A stretch of 14,391 bases of DNA from Desulfobulbus sp. (GTDB lineage: Bacteria > Desulfobacterota > Desulfobulbia > Desulfobulbales > Desulfobulbaceae). The notes below the pieces were generated by a model, which searched no databases, was not told the DNA's origin, and saw only the letters and a program-made list of their open reading frames with translations. The translations under genes and the position numbers were made by a program. Below, one piece after another: positions 1 to 6,241 of the stretch (positions within the stretch are counted from its first letter, which is position 1; each line of letters begins with the position of its first letter). Location: contig JAQUEZ010000152.1 in the NCBI GenBank assembly GCA_028684915.1, positions 1 through 14,391 of the forward strand. The letters run 5' to 3'.

Positions 1-135
1 CTCGAAACCGCCATCATCGATCTCTAGACCGACCTGCTGCACCTGGCCCGATTAGAGGGCCGGGATGCCTGCACCATCGGCCAGACCGCGCAGATCCATT
101 TTGTGGTCGAGATCGAAAAGGCACGCACACCCTAA
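1..135 (+). pseudogene. 3' end of an upstream gene, interrupted by in-frame TAG
   Basis: Frame 1 is open from the window edge to a TAG at 25-27 and then continues for 35 codons to TAA at 133-135. The part after the TAG looks coding: about three quarters of its codons end in G or C, as in the neighbouring genes, and the product (TDLLHLARLEGRDACTIG and onward to EKARTP) has a plausible helical pattern. The phrase IIDL-stop-TDLLHLA reads smoothly across the stop, and it resembles from memory the tail of short plasmid proteins with a DLxxDLxH core, though I cannot name the family. No in-frame ATG follows the TAG, so a separate small gene is unlikely. A single-base nonsense change (for example CAG or TTG to TAG) is the simplest reading. 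Alternatives are a real stop at 27 with chance coding signal after it, stop readthrough, or a sequencing error. Confidence 0.45.
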
Positions 136-153
136 CCACCACAGGAGAACATC

Positions 154-1194
154 ATGGCACGACTGGGTTCACAGGCCAAGGCCGGCTTCTATCCGACACC
201 GGAGAGCGTCCGTGGCCAACTCAAACAACTGCTCGATATTGAAGAAGGCGCCCGCATTCTCGATCCCTGCTGCGGCAACGGTAATACACTTGCCGCTTTG
301 GCGGAAGGAACAGGCTCCATCACCTACGGCATTGAACTGGATCATGATCGGGCAACCGAGGCACGGCAACGACTCAACCATCTGCTCTGGGGCGACGCCC
401 TAGTGGAGATGCGGATCTCGCCCGGAGCCTTTGGCCTGCTCTACATCAATCCACCCTATGACTACAGTCTGGAACCGGAGGCCCAGGCCCAGCGGCTGGA
501 AGCGCTTTTTCTCAGACGCTTCCAGGAAACCCTGCACAAGGACGGCTGGCTGGTGCTGGTTGTTCCCTACACCGTGCTGGCCGCCTGTGCGCCGGTTTTG
601 GCCCGGCATTTCTCGGGCCTTCAGGTCTATGCCTTTCCGGAAGAGGAGTTTCGCATCTTCCATCAGTGTTTGGTGATCGGGCGGAAACGCTCGCTGGTGA
701 CCAAGGCCAAGGCGGCTAAGGTGGAACAGGAGCTGAACTGCATCGCCAGCATGGAGCCGGAGATCTTTCTGGCAACGGCACCGCAGTTGGTCAACTGCAC
801 GGAACGGCTGGCAATATCTGCGCCCAAACATCCCTGCACCTTCACGTGCAGCCGGATCGATCCACGGGAGGCCATCCCCCTGGTCCGCAAGAGCGGGCTG
901 TTGGCGGATCTACTCACCCACGATCTGGCGCCCGGACAGTGCCATTCCATCCGGCCCTTGGCGCCGTTGAAAAACGGTCACCTGGCCCTGATGCTTGCCG
1001 GCGGCTACATGAACGGCGAGATCGAGATGGACGGCCGCAGGCTGGTGATCAAGGGCGTGATCCACAAGACGGAAAAAATACACTCTATAGCCGAAAACAA
1101 CAGCGGCGACACCATGGTCACCACCCGTGACCTGTATCAGCCCACGGTCAAGGCCATCGACATGGCCAAGGCCGAGATGCTGATCATCCGCTGA
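154..1194 (+). CDS. DUF6094-type class I SAM-dependent methyltransferase
   Basis: The 346-residue protein has an N-terminal Rossmann-type methyltransferase domain. Motif I (SAM binding) is LDPCCGNGNT at residues 36-45, an acidic ligand region is YGIELDHD at 58-65, and motif IV is NPPYDYS at 99-105. NPPY is the catalytic signature of amino-methylating enzymes such as N6-adenine DNA methyltransferases. The N-terminal GFYPTPESV block (11-19) is typical of plasmid and ICE-borne DUF6094 proteins. The roughly 170 C-terminal residues are not recognised and may bind the target. No restriction partner is visible, so it is probably an orphan that could protect or mark the element's DNA; the substrate is inferred, not shown. 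The start is fixed by AGGAG at 143-147 just before the ATG. It stops with TGA, followed by a structured 83-nt leader to the next gene. Confidence 0.82.
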   Translation: MARLGSQAKAGFYPTPESVRGQLKQLLDIEEGARILDPCCGNGNTLAALAEGTGSITYGIELDHDRATEARQRLNHLLWGDALVEMRISPGAFGLLYINPPYDYSLEPEAQAQRLEALFLRRFQETLHKDGWLVLVVPYTVLAACAPVLARHFSGLQVYAFPEEEFRIFHQCLVIGRKRSLVTKAKAAKVEQELNCIASMEPEIFLATAPQLVNCTERLAISAPKHPCTFTCSRIDPREAIPLVRKSGLLADLLTHDLAPGQCHSIRPLAPLKNGHLALMLAGGYMNGEIEMDGRRLVIKGVIHKTEKIHSIAENNSGDTMVTTRDLYQPTVKAIDMAKAEMLIIR

Positions 1195-1220
1195 ACTTTT
1201 TCAAAACATATCCACACCAA

Positions 1221-1248
1221 CCCATTGGGGGGAGTCTTCCCCGGTGGG
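1221..1248 (+). promoter_or_regulatory. leader hairpin I before the 1278 gene
   Basis: In RNA form CCCATTGGGG (1221-1230) pairs with CCCCGGTGGG (1239-1248), a continuous 10-bp stem including two U-G wobbles, with an 8-nt loop. There is no U tract, so it is not an intrinsic terminator. It abuts hairpin II (1249-1277) with no gap. The sequence ACCCATTGGGG at 1220-1230 recurs exactly in the leader before ardC (4786-4796). Confidence 0.5.
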
Positions 1249-1277
1249 GATGTCTCCCTCTTTATTCAGGAGGCATC
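1249..1277 (+). promoter_or_regulatory. Shine-Dalgarno-sequestering hairpin II before the 1278 gene
   Basis: GATGTCTCC (1249-1257) pairs with GGAGGCATC (1269-1277): nine pairs with one U-G wobble and an 11-nt loop. The ribosome binding site AGGAGG (1268-1273) lies almost wholly in the 3' arm, and the stem ends on the base before the ATG at 1278. If it forms, translation initiation would be blocked until the stem is opened, so it could act as a translational switch. The function is inferred; the base pairing is read directly. Confidence 0.5.
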
Positions 1278-1844
1278 ATGCACGACTATCTCACTATCCG
1301 TAGCAACGGCTTTGTCACCTACTGCGACGGTCTCATCGCCAGCATCGAGGCGGATCAGGCGCGGGCTTACCTGCTCAGTCTGGTCGGCAGCCCGGCCCAG
1401 ATCCAGGCCACCTCGGCCCACTTCTACAACGGTGGCTTCAGCCGCATCTCCGGGATAGAACCCACTCCCCTGGAGTTGGGCCGCACTCCGGGTACCATCC
1501 GTTCCATTCGGGCGCGGAAGATCGGCGATGTGGTCAACAAGGTGCTGATCAGCGCCGAGCAGTTCGAACGCAAAGCCCAGCACACCGAGACCACCTGCTC
1601 GGTCATCGTCTTTGGCGAGGACATGGCAGCGGTCAAGCAGCAGGCCTATCACCGTTTGGACAACAGCACCACCATGCCGCTGAAGCCACAGTGGCGCGAC
1701 TGGTTATGGGACGAGGTCCTGCAACCGGAACGGCTCTACTCATTCGGCAATCCGCAACTGCGGCAGGCCTGGAAGATCAGTTGGCAGGAGGAAGAGTTGG
1801 AGACGCAGATCCTGGAAGGGATCCGGCAAGGCTATCTCGGTTAA
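1278..1844 (+). CDS. unrecognised 188-residue mobile-element protein
   Basis: I do not recognise a family. The protein has no evident signal peptide, membrane segment or catalytic motif. It begins MHDYLTIRSNGFVTYCDG, has a mixed alpha/beta-looking N-terminal half (about 1-125, with beta-prone stretches near 75-115 such as CSVIVFG) and a C-terminal part rich in Trp and acidic residues (PQWRDWLWDEV around 137-147, WKISWQEEELETQ around 165-177). It is very likely a real gene: it has an AGGAGG ribosome site at 1268-1273, codon use like its neighbours, and sits in line between the methyltransferase and the helicase. Its ribosome site is buried in a hairpin, as for two other genes of this run. By position it may help DNA processing or defence evasion by the element, but nothing in the sequence proves that. 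Confidence 0.75.
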   Translation: MHDYLTIRSNGFVTYCDGLIASIEADQARAYLLSLVGSPAQIQATSAHFYNGGFSRISGIEPTPLELGRTPGTIRSIRARKIGDVVNKVLISAEQFERKAQHTETTCSVIVFGEDMAAVKQQAYHRLDNSTTMPLKPQWRDWLWDEVLQPERLYSFGNPQLRQAWKISWQEEELETQILEGIRQGYLG

Positions 1845-1859
1845 ACGAACTCAAAAGAA

Positions 1860-1892
1860 CCCGATCAGGGGAGGCATTCGTTCCCCTGCGGG
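1860..1892 (+). promoter_or_regulatory. leader hairpin I before the helicase gene
   Basis: CAGGGGA (1866-1872) pairs perfectly with TCCCCTG (1882-1888), extendable by a G-U pair, with a 7-9 nt loop. An outer CCC (1860-1862) can pair with GGG (1890-1892) across a small internal loop. This CCC-GGGG-loop-CCCC-GGG order is the same as in the leaders at 1221 and 4248. No U tract follows. Confidence 0.48.
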
Positions 1893-1895
1893 GAT

Positions 1896-1923
1896 CGTCT
1901 ACCTTCCCCATGGAGGACAGACG
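1896..1923 (+). promoter_or_regulatory. Shine-Dalgarno-sequestering hairpin II before the helicase gene
   Basis: CGTCT (1896-1900) pairs with AGACG (1919-1923), and after a 1 x 2 internal loop CCTTC (1902-1906) pairs with GGAGG (1912-1916) with one U-G wobble and a 5-nt loop. The Shine-Dalgarno GGAGG is fully within the inner stem and the outer stem ends on the base before the ATG at 1924. The geometry matches hairpin II at 1249 and 4280. Confidence 0.45.
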
Positions 1924-4224
1924 ATGGACATCCCTTTAAGTGAATTCCTCGACCAGTGGGGCGAGGTACTCAAGTCCCAGGTCATCACCACCATGCACCC
2001 GGTGTATCAGCCCAAGGCTGAGGATCAATGGGATGCACTGGCACGCAAACAACTGGGCCAGCTCAAACGCACCCCGTTTGAGGCCCAGATCCGCTGCGGC
2101 ATCCTGCCCATTGCCCGGACGCTCTACAAGGAGGACTGCAAAGGAGCCTTCCTGGTGGGCGAGATGGGCGCCGGCAAGACGATCATGAGCCTGGCCGTGG
2201 CCGCGCTCGATCCCAAGCCGGCCAAACGCATCCTCATTCAATGCCCCGGTCACCTGGTGCGCAAGTGGATCCGGGAGGCGGAAGCCGCGCTGCCCGGCTG
2301 CACCTGCATCAACCTCAACGGCCGGGACTTGACGTTATTACTCGATCATAAACAGAAACCTGTAAAACCACGGGGCACCGAGATCTGGGTGCTGGGCAAG
2401 GAGCGGGCCAAGCTGCACTACCAGCGCAAGCCCGGTTTCATGGTCCGACAAGGTTCGTCCTGCTGCCCGGACTGCGGCGGTCAGGTGTTTTTGAACCTGA
2501 ACGACCAGGCCCCGGTCTGCGAACACTGCCAGGCCCGGATGTGGTCGGCCGACGGCGGGCGCAATCGGCGCTATGCCAAGGCCGAGTTCATCAAACGCTA
2601 TCTCCCCAAAGGGTTTTTCGATCTGGTCATCCTCGACGAGGTCCACGAACTCAAGGGAGGCGGCACCGCCCAGGGCCAGGCCATGTCCTGCCTGATTGCC
2701 CGCTCCCGCAAGGTGCTGGCGCTGACCGGCACCCTCATGGGCGGCTATTCGAAGGATTTGTTCTACCTTCTCTGGCGGATGTTTCCCCGGCAGATGGTGC
2801 AGGTCGGTTTTGAATACGGCCGCACCCTCGGTTTTGCCGAGCGCTATGGAGTCGTGGAACGCACCTACAAGGCCGATGATCTGGGCCCGGACTGGAATCA
2901 GGCCAGCATCGGCCGCAAGACCGGCAAGGCCCGGATCAAGGAGGCGCCGGGGATTTCCCCGCTGCTTCTCCCGGATCTGCTCTTGGAGCGTTCTGCCTTT
3001 GTTCGGCTGAACGATGTCAGCCAAGCCCTGCCCGACTACGAAGAAATCATCGTCACCACCCCGATGGATGACGCACTGGGGACGCAGTATTTCGAACTCT
3101 CCAACACCCTGGTCGCTGCCACCCGCAAGGCCTTGGCCTGCGGGGACATGCGGCTGTTGGGCAAGATGCTGCAAAGCCTCTTGGCTTATCCGGATGGTTG
3201 CCGCTTCGGCGAACGGGTCTATCTTGAACGCGGCGGCGTGGAGGAACTGATCGCCTCAGCTCCGGCCCTGGAAATCAACCTCCTGGCCAAGGAAAAGCGG
3301 CTGTTGGAGATCCTGACCACCGAACGCAAACAGGGCCGCAAGGTGGCGGTCTTTCTCGAACACACCGGTACCCGCGACCTGGTGCCCACCCTGGTGGACA
3401 AGCTGCATCACCAAGGATTCTCCCCTTTGGTACTGCGGGGCCAGGCGGTCAAACCGGAACAGCGGGAAGGCTGGCTGCAAGAAAACCTCGCCACCGGCCA
3501 GTACGATTGTCTGCTCTGTAACCCCAATCTGGTAAAGACCGGTCTGGATTTGCTCGACTTCCCGACCATCGTCTTTTTCCAGTGCGGCTATTCGGTGTTC
3601 ACCCTCAGACAGGCCAGCCGCCGTAGCTGGCGGATTGGCCAAAACCTGCCGGTCCGGGTCTTCTACCTGGCCTATGCCGAAACCATGCAGGACAAGGCGC
3701 TCAGCCTCATGGCCCAGAAGATGGAGACCTCGCTCGCGGTTGAGGGCGAACTCTCGGGTCAAGGGCTGGCTGCCCTCTCCGAATCGGAGAACAGCATGAT
3801 GTACGAGTTGGCCAAGGCCCTCACCGGTCAGCAGCCGGTGGAGGATGTCACCACCGCCTGGAGCCGGTATCGCCAGCGGGAACTTGCCTCAGTGCTCGAT
3901 CTCGATGAGACCGAAAGCATCACCAGCACCGAAGAAACCTGGGTGACCACCACAACCACCATCAGTTCTCCCGATGGGCAGACCGCCCTGGTCCGCCACG
4001 AATTGGTGACCAGAGGAAGGGTCTATCTCCGGGGCAACACGGCGGTGGCTTATGTGGACGGCAACCGGTTTCGGCTGCAAGCCGGGGTGATCTATTGGCA
4101 GGATCGTCGGATCGGTAGCTATAACCGCCAAGGTCATGGCGAGATCAACCATAAACCCATTCGTCTCTACAAACCGCCCCACCTTGGCCACTTTGTCTTG
4201 GCCGAGGTGCGTCAGGCTGCTTGA
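1924..4224 (+). CDS. SNF2-like DEAD/DEAH-box helicase with inserted zinc ribbon
   Basis: The 766-residue protein carries superfamily 2 motors: Walker A GEMGAGKT (79-86), motif II DEVH (238-241, in LVILDEVHEL), motif III-like ALTGTLMGG downstream, and a C-terminal RecA lobe ending in QASRRSWRIGQ (563-573), the SNF2-family motif VI form. Between motifs I and II lies a zinc ribbon with Cys at 180, 181, 184, 199 and 202 (CCPDC and CEHC). It should couple ATP hydrolysis to translocation on double-stranded DNA, perhaps stripping or remodelling proteins during transfer or replication of the element; the substrate is inferred. About 110 residues after the motor (about 655-766) are unassigned. The start follows GGAGG at 1912-1916, which is buried in a hairpin. 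It ends with TGA, then an 80-nt structured leader to radC. A long minus-strand open frame inside it is only a high-GC shadow. Confidence 0.88.
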   Translation: MDIPLSEFLDQWGEVLKSQVITTMHPVYQPKAEDQWDALARKQLGQLKRTPFEAQIRCGILPIARTLYKEDCKGAFLVGEMGAGKTIMSLAVAALDPKPAKRILIQCPGHLVRKWIREAEAALPGCTCINLNGRDLTLLLDHKQKPVKPRGTEIWVLGKERAKLHYQRKPGFMVRQGSSCCPDCGGQVFLNLNDQAPVCEHCQARMWSADGGRNRRYAKAEFIKRYLPKGFFDLVILDEVHELKGGGTAQGQAMSCLIARSRKVLALTGTLMGGYSKDLFYLLWRMFPRQMVQVGFEYGRTLGFAERYGVVERTYKADDLGPDWNQASIGRKTGKARIKEAPGISPLLLPDLLLERSAFVRLNDVSQALPDYEEIIVTTPMDDALGTQYFELSNTLVAATRKALACGDMRLLGKMLQSLLAYPDGCRFGERVYLERGGVEELIASAPALEINLLAKEKRLLEILTTERKQGRKVAVFLEHTGTRDLVPTLVDKLHHQGFSPLVLRGQAVKPEQREGWLQENLATGQYDCLLCNPNLVKTGLDLLDFPTIVFFQCGYSVFTLRQASRRSWRIGQNLPVRVFYLAYAETMQDKALSLMAQKMETSLAVEGELSGQGLAALSESENSMMYELAKALTGQQPVEDVTTAWSRYRQRELASVLDLDETESITSTEETWVTTTTTISSPDGQTALVRHELVTRGRVYLRGNTAVAYVDGNRFRLQAGVIYWQDRRIGSYNRQGHGEINHKPIRLYKPPHLGHFVLAEVRQAA

Positions 4225-4247
4225 CCACTTTTTGAAGTCAAACCAAT

Positions 4248-4275
4248 CCCTGACGGGGCACACTGCCCCGATGGG
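4248..4275 (+). promoter_or_regulatory. leader hairpin I before radC
   Basis: CGGGGC (4254-4259) pairs perfectly with GCCCCG (4265-4270) around an ACACT loop, and an outer CCC (4248-4250) faces GGG (4273-4275) across a 3 x 2 internal loop. The upstream ACTTTTTGAA segment resembles ACTTTTTCAA in the leader at 1195, pointing to common descent of these leaders. No U tract follows, so termination is unlikely. Confidence 0.48.
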
Positions 4276-4279
4276 CTGT

Positions 4280-4303
4280 TGTGCCTCGTCCATAGGAGGC
4301 ACA
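4280..4303 (+). promoter_or_regulatory. Shine-Dalgarno-sequestering hairpin II before radC
   Basis: TGTGCCTC (4280-4287) and GAGGCACA (4296-4303) form a perfect 8-bp stem with an 8-nt loop. The ribosome site AGGAGG (4294-4299) has four of its six bases in the stem and the other two at the loop edge. The ATG follows at 4305, one base after the stem. It is the cleanest of the three equivalent hairpins. Confidence 0.52.
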
Positions 4304-4304
4304 C

Positions 4305-4784
4305 ATGCTCTACATCAAAGATCTCTGCGGCGTCTACCAACCCGCACCCAAAGAAACCATCCTCTCCGAAGCTCGCAGGTTGAGCGGTTATCAGTTCCGG
4401 CGTGGGGCTGCGATCCTGTCGCCCACCGCCGCCAAGGAGGCCATCGGGCTCAAGCTGACCGGCCTAGAACACGAGGTGTTCGGCTGCCTGTTTCTCGACA
4501 GCCGGCATCAGGTGCTGGCCTGGCGGGAGATGTTCCGGGGCTCGATCAATCGCAACTCGATCCATCCCCGCGAGGTGGTCAAGGAGGCACTGACGCTCAA
4601 TGCGGCGTCGGTCATCATTGCCCATAACCATCCCTCCGGCGGCATCCAGCCCAGCAAGGAAGATCTGGAACTCACCCGCACCCTGACCGAGATCCTCAAG
4701 GTGATCGACGTTCGGGTGCTCGATCACCTGATCGTGGGGGAAGAGGTCATCTCCCTCTCTGAAACCGGCCATCACAGCGCCTGA
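4305..4784 (+). CDS. radC: RadC-like JAB-domain protein (short, mobile-element form)
   Basis: The 159-residue protein has the JAB/MPN metalloprotease-fold signature HNHPSGGIQPSKED at 107-120 (HxHPSG with the downstream Asp), preceded by EHEVFGCLFLDSRHQVL at 55-71, the usual first strands of the RadC domain. Chromosomal RadC proteins are about 220 residues with an N-terminal helix-hairpin-helix part; here only about 45 residues precede the JAB domain, as is common in plasmid and ICE copies. The residues expected to hold a metal (His107, His109 and Asp120) are present. The biochemical role of the family is unsettled; a part in element DNA maintenance or in recombination is inferred from its usual company. 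It sits between the helicase and ardC. Its ribosome site AGGAGG is buried in the hairpin at 4280-4303. Confidence 0.88.
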   Translation: MLYIKDLCGVYQPAPKETILSEARRLSGYQFRRGAAILSPTAAKEAIGLKLTGLEHEVFGCLFLDSRHQVLAWREMFRGSINRNSIHPREVVKEALTLNAASVIIAHNHPSGGIQPSKEDLELTRTLTEILKVIDVRVLDHLIVGEEVISLSETGHHSA

Positions 4785-4792
4785 CACCCATT

Positions 4793-4816
4793 GGGGACAA
4801 CCCGATAGTCGTCCCC
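4793..4816 (+). promoter_or_regulatory. leader hairpin before ardC (hairpin I only)
   Basis: GGGGAC (4793-4798) pairs perfectly with GTCCCC (4811-4816) around a 12-nt loop. The 11 bases ending in its left GGGG (4786-4796) match 1220-1230 exactly, linking it to the other leaders. Unlike them, the ribosome site AAGGAG (4825-4830) is not in a strong stem and the leader is only 53 nt, so ardC translation should be unrestrained. Confidence 0.42.
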
Positions 4817-4837
4817 TGCACTCAAAGGAGAAAAACT

Positions 4838-5776
4838 ATGAACGATCAAAAAATATCCATCTACGAAGAAATCACGGCCAAGATCATCACTGCCCTGGAA
4901 GACGGCGTCAATCCCTGGGCCAAACCCTGGCAAACGGTTCATTACGGCCCGTTCCGCAATGCCCTCACCAACCGGCCCTACCGGGGGATGAACGTGCTGT
5001 TGCTCAATCTGGTGGCGCTGGCCCGGGGTTATGTCGATCCCCGCTGGCTCACCTATCGCAATGCCGAGCAGTTGGGCGGCCATGTACGCAAGGGCGAGAA
5101 AGGAGCGTCCATTGTTTTCTGGAAGTTCCTGCCCGCCAGGGACCGGGACGGTGATGCGGAATCCGATGCCTTGACCGATGATGAACAGGAGCGGAAGCTG
5201 ATCCCCTTTGCCCGCAGCTACACGGTGTTCAACGTGGAGCAGTGCGAGGGGCTGGATTTACCGCCGCTGGTCGAAGAAGGAGCGCCGGGTCTGGACGAAT
5301 GCAATGAGCTGGCGGAGCAGATCCTGGCCCTGCCAAACCTGAAGCATGGCGGCAACAAGGCCTGCTACCTGCCGGGTCCGGATATGGTGCTTCTGCCGTA
5401 TCGGTCCAGCTTCGAGCATGGTGACTTCTATTTTTCAACTGGTTATCACGAAATCTGTCATTGGACCGGGCATGCCGACCGGTTGAACCGGGTGTTCGGC
5501 ACCCGGTTCGGTGATCTGGGTTATGCCTTCGAGGAGTTGGTGGCTGAGATCGGCGCAGCTTTCCTCGGTGCCCACACCGGCATCCCCTTTGAGAACATGC
5601 GCCATCCGGAGTATATTCATAACTGGCTGCAGATCCTCCAGGGCGACAGCAAAGCCATCTTCACCGCCGCTGCCAAGGCCCAGCACGCCGCCGACTTTAT
5701 CCTCGACAAGGCTGGGATTATTATTGGTGTTCAGGAAGACGTTTCCGCAACAAACGAACTTCCCGTTGCGGCGTGA
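4838..5776 (+). CDS. ardC: ArdC-type antirestriction protein (ssDNA-binding plus zincin metalloprotease)
   Basis: The 312-residue protein has the two-domain ArdC layout. The N-terminal ssDNA-binding domain (DUF1738-like, about 5-135) includes NPWAKPW (25-31), RPYRGMNVLLL (46-56) and an EQLGGHVRKGEKGASIVFW block (77-95). The C-terminal zincin-like peptidase has the metal motif HEICH at 204-208, followed by GHADRLNR (211-218) and EELVAEIGAAFL (232-243), which should supply the third zinc ligand. Known ArdC proteins bind ssDNA and shield an incoming conjugative element from host restriction; the protease target is unknown. The family is usually carried by plasmids and ICEs, which supports the reading of the left block. 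The start is set by AAAGGAG at 4824-4830. It ends TGA, 12 nt before the next start, so the two are probably translated from one message. Confidence 0.9.
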   Translation: MNDQKISIYEEITAKIITALEDGVNPWAKPWQTVHYGPFRNALTNRPYRGMNVLLLNLVALARGYVDPRWLTYRNAEQLGGHVRKGEKGASIVFWKFLPARDRDGDAESDALTDDEQERKLIPFARSYTVFNVEQCEGLDLPPLVEEGAPGLDECNELAEQILALPNLKHGGNKACYLPGPDMVLLPYRSSFEHGDFYFSTGYHEICHWTGHADRLNRVFGTRFGDLGYAFEELVAEIGAAFLGAHTGIPFENMRHPEYIHNWLQILQGDSKAIFTAAAKAQHAADFILDKAGIIIGVQEDVSATNELPVAA

Positions 5777-5788
5777 GAGGAGGGGCTG

Positions 5789-6025
5789 ATGAGCATGAAA
5801 AGGTACAACATTCCGGTAGTTTTTGAGTTCACTGGAGCATTCAGCATCGAAGCGGCTTCACTCTCGGCAGCGAGACAGAATGTGCTGCAACACTGCGGAC
5901 TCACCATAGGCACGGTCCATTCGACTTTGCCAGCCGATCAGGTTGACTGGAGTTTTTCCTGCCATCCAACCAAGAAGATCGGGAAAGGGTGCCGCTGTGA
6001 AGAGCCGATAACTGATCGCGAATAA
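5789..6025 (+). CDS. unrecognised 78-residue protein downstream of ardC
   Basis: The short soluble-looking protein begins MSMKRYNIPVVFEFTGAF and contains an AASLSAARQNVLQHCGL helix (about 22-38). A basic, Cys-containing tail follows (KKIGKGCRCEEP, about 62-73). It has a strong ribosome site AGGAGG at 5778-5783, five bases before the ATG; a second in-frame ATG at 5795 is less well spaced. I know of no function. The VVFEFTGAFSIEA opening has the look of the small element-encoded proteins that take an N-terminal beta hairpin and a helix, but this is only an impression. It is the last gene of the plus-strand run and is followed by an intrinsic terminator about 30 nt after its TAA. Confidence 0.65.
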   Translation: MSMKRYNIPVVFEFTGAFSIEAASLSAARQNVLQHCGLTIGTVHSTLPADQVDWSFSCHPTKKIGKGCRCEEPITDRE

Positions 6026-6028
6026 TTC

Positions 6029-6184
6029 GAAGAAACGAAGAAACCCCAGCAACGCAAACGGCTGCTCCGACCATGACGGTTGGGCAGCCGTTTTTTATTG
6101 CCAGTTTGACGGATCAAAGAAGGCAAGAAACTCAGGCCTTCGACCAAGAAAGAAGAAACGGTGTGTTGGAAGAAACAAAGAAAC
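6029..6184. repeat. cluster of NAAGAAAC octamers in the convergent spacer
   Basis: GAAGAAAC occurs at 6029-6036 and 6037-6044 in tandem, again at 6152-6159 and 6169-6176, with one-base variants CAAGAAAC at 6124-6131 and AAAGAAAC at 6177-6184. The two tandem pairs (6029-6044 and 6169-6184) bracket the terminator at 6056-6096. The spacer is AT-richer than either flank and I see no gene in it. The repeats could be protein-binding sites, remnants of duplication, or low-complexity sequence. Confidence 0.45.
6056..6096 (+). terminator. intrinsic terminator of the plus-strand run
   Basis: AAACGGCTGC (6056-6065) and GCAGCCGTTT (6084-6093) form a 10-bp stem, with further pairing possible inside the 18-nt loop, and six T follow the GC core at 6091-6096. 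On the minus strand only three T follow the stem, so it acts mainly on plus-strand transcription. It separates the mobile-element genes from the convergent Wadjet operon. Confidence 0.85.
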
Positions 6185-6193
6185 ATGACGTTG

Positions 6194-6241
6194 AATAGAC
6201 AGATACCATGTCTTTGACCGACAGATGGTGGTTAGTCTATT
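6194..6241. repeat. imperfect inverted repeat downstream of jetD
   Basis: AATAGAC (6194-6200) and GTCTATT (6235-6241) are perfect 7-base arms. Inside, ACCAT (6205-6209) and ATGGT (6225-6229) pair again across a 4 x 5 internal loop, leaving a 15-nt loop. It lies 24-71 nt past the jetD stop. Read on the minus strand it is followed by a T-rich stretch (GTTTCTTTGTTTCTTCC) rather than a clean T tract, so it may be a weak terminator or 3' stabilising stem for the jet mRNA, or a protein-binding site. Confidence 0.4.

Noticed and set aside
25..27. Genome-wide recoding of TAG as an amino acid
   Set aside because: jetA ends in TAG exactly where jetB begins, and the other genes use TGA or TAA, so a single nonsense change or an error is simpler.
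102..147. TGTGGT (102-107) with ACCACA (138-143) next to the methyltransferase ribosome site, a possible fourth switch hairpin
   Set aside because: The 6-bp pairing has a 30-nt loop, touches only the edge of the AGGAG and does not end at the start codon, so it does not match the other leaders.
2338..3174. 278-residue open frame on the minus strand inside the helicase gene
   Set aside because: It is antisense to strong helicase motifs, has no good ribosome site, and its composition (rich in Gln, His, Gly, Ala) is that of a shadow of a high-GC gene.
3256..3762. 168-residue minus-strand open frame over the helicase C-terminal lobe
   Set aside because: The plus strand here encodes the conserved QASRRSWRIGQ region, so the antisense frame is a shadow.
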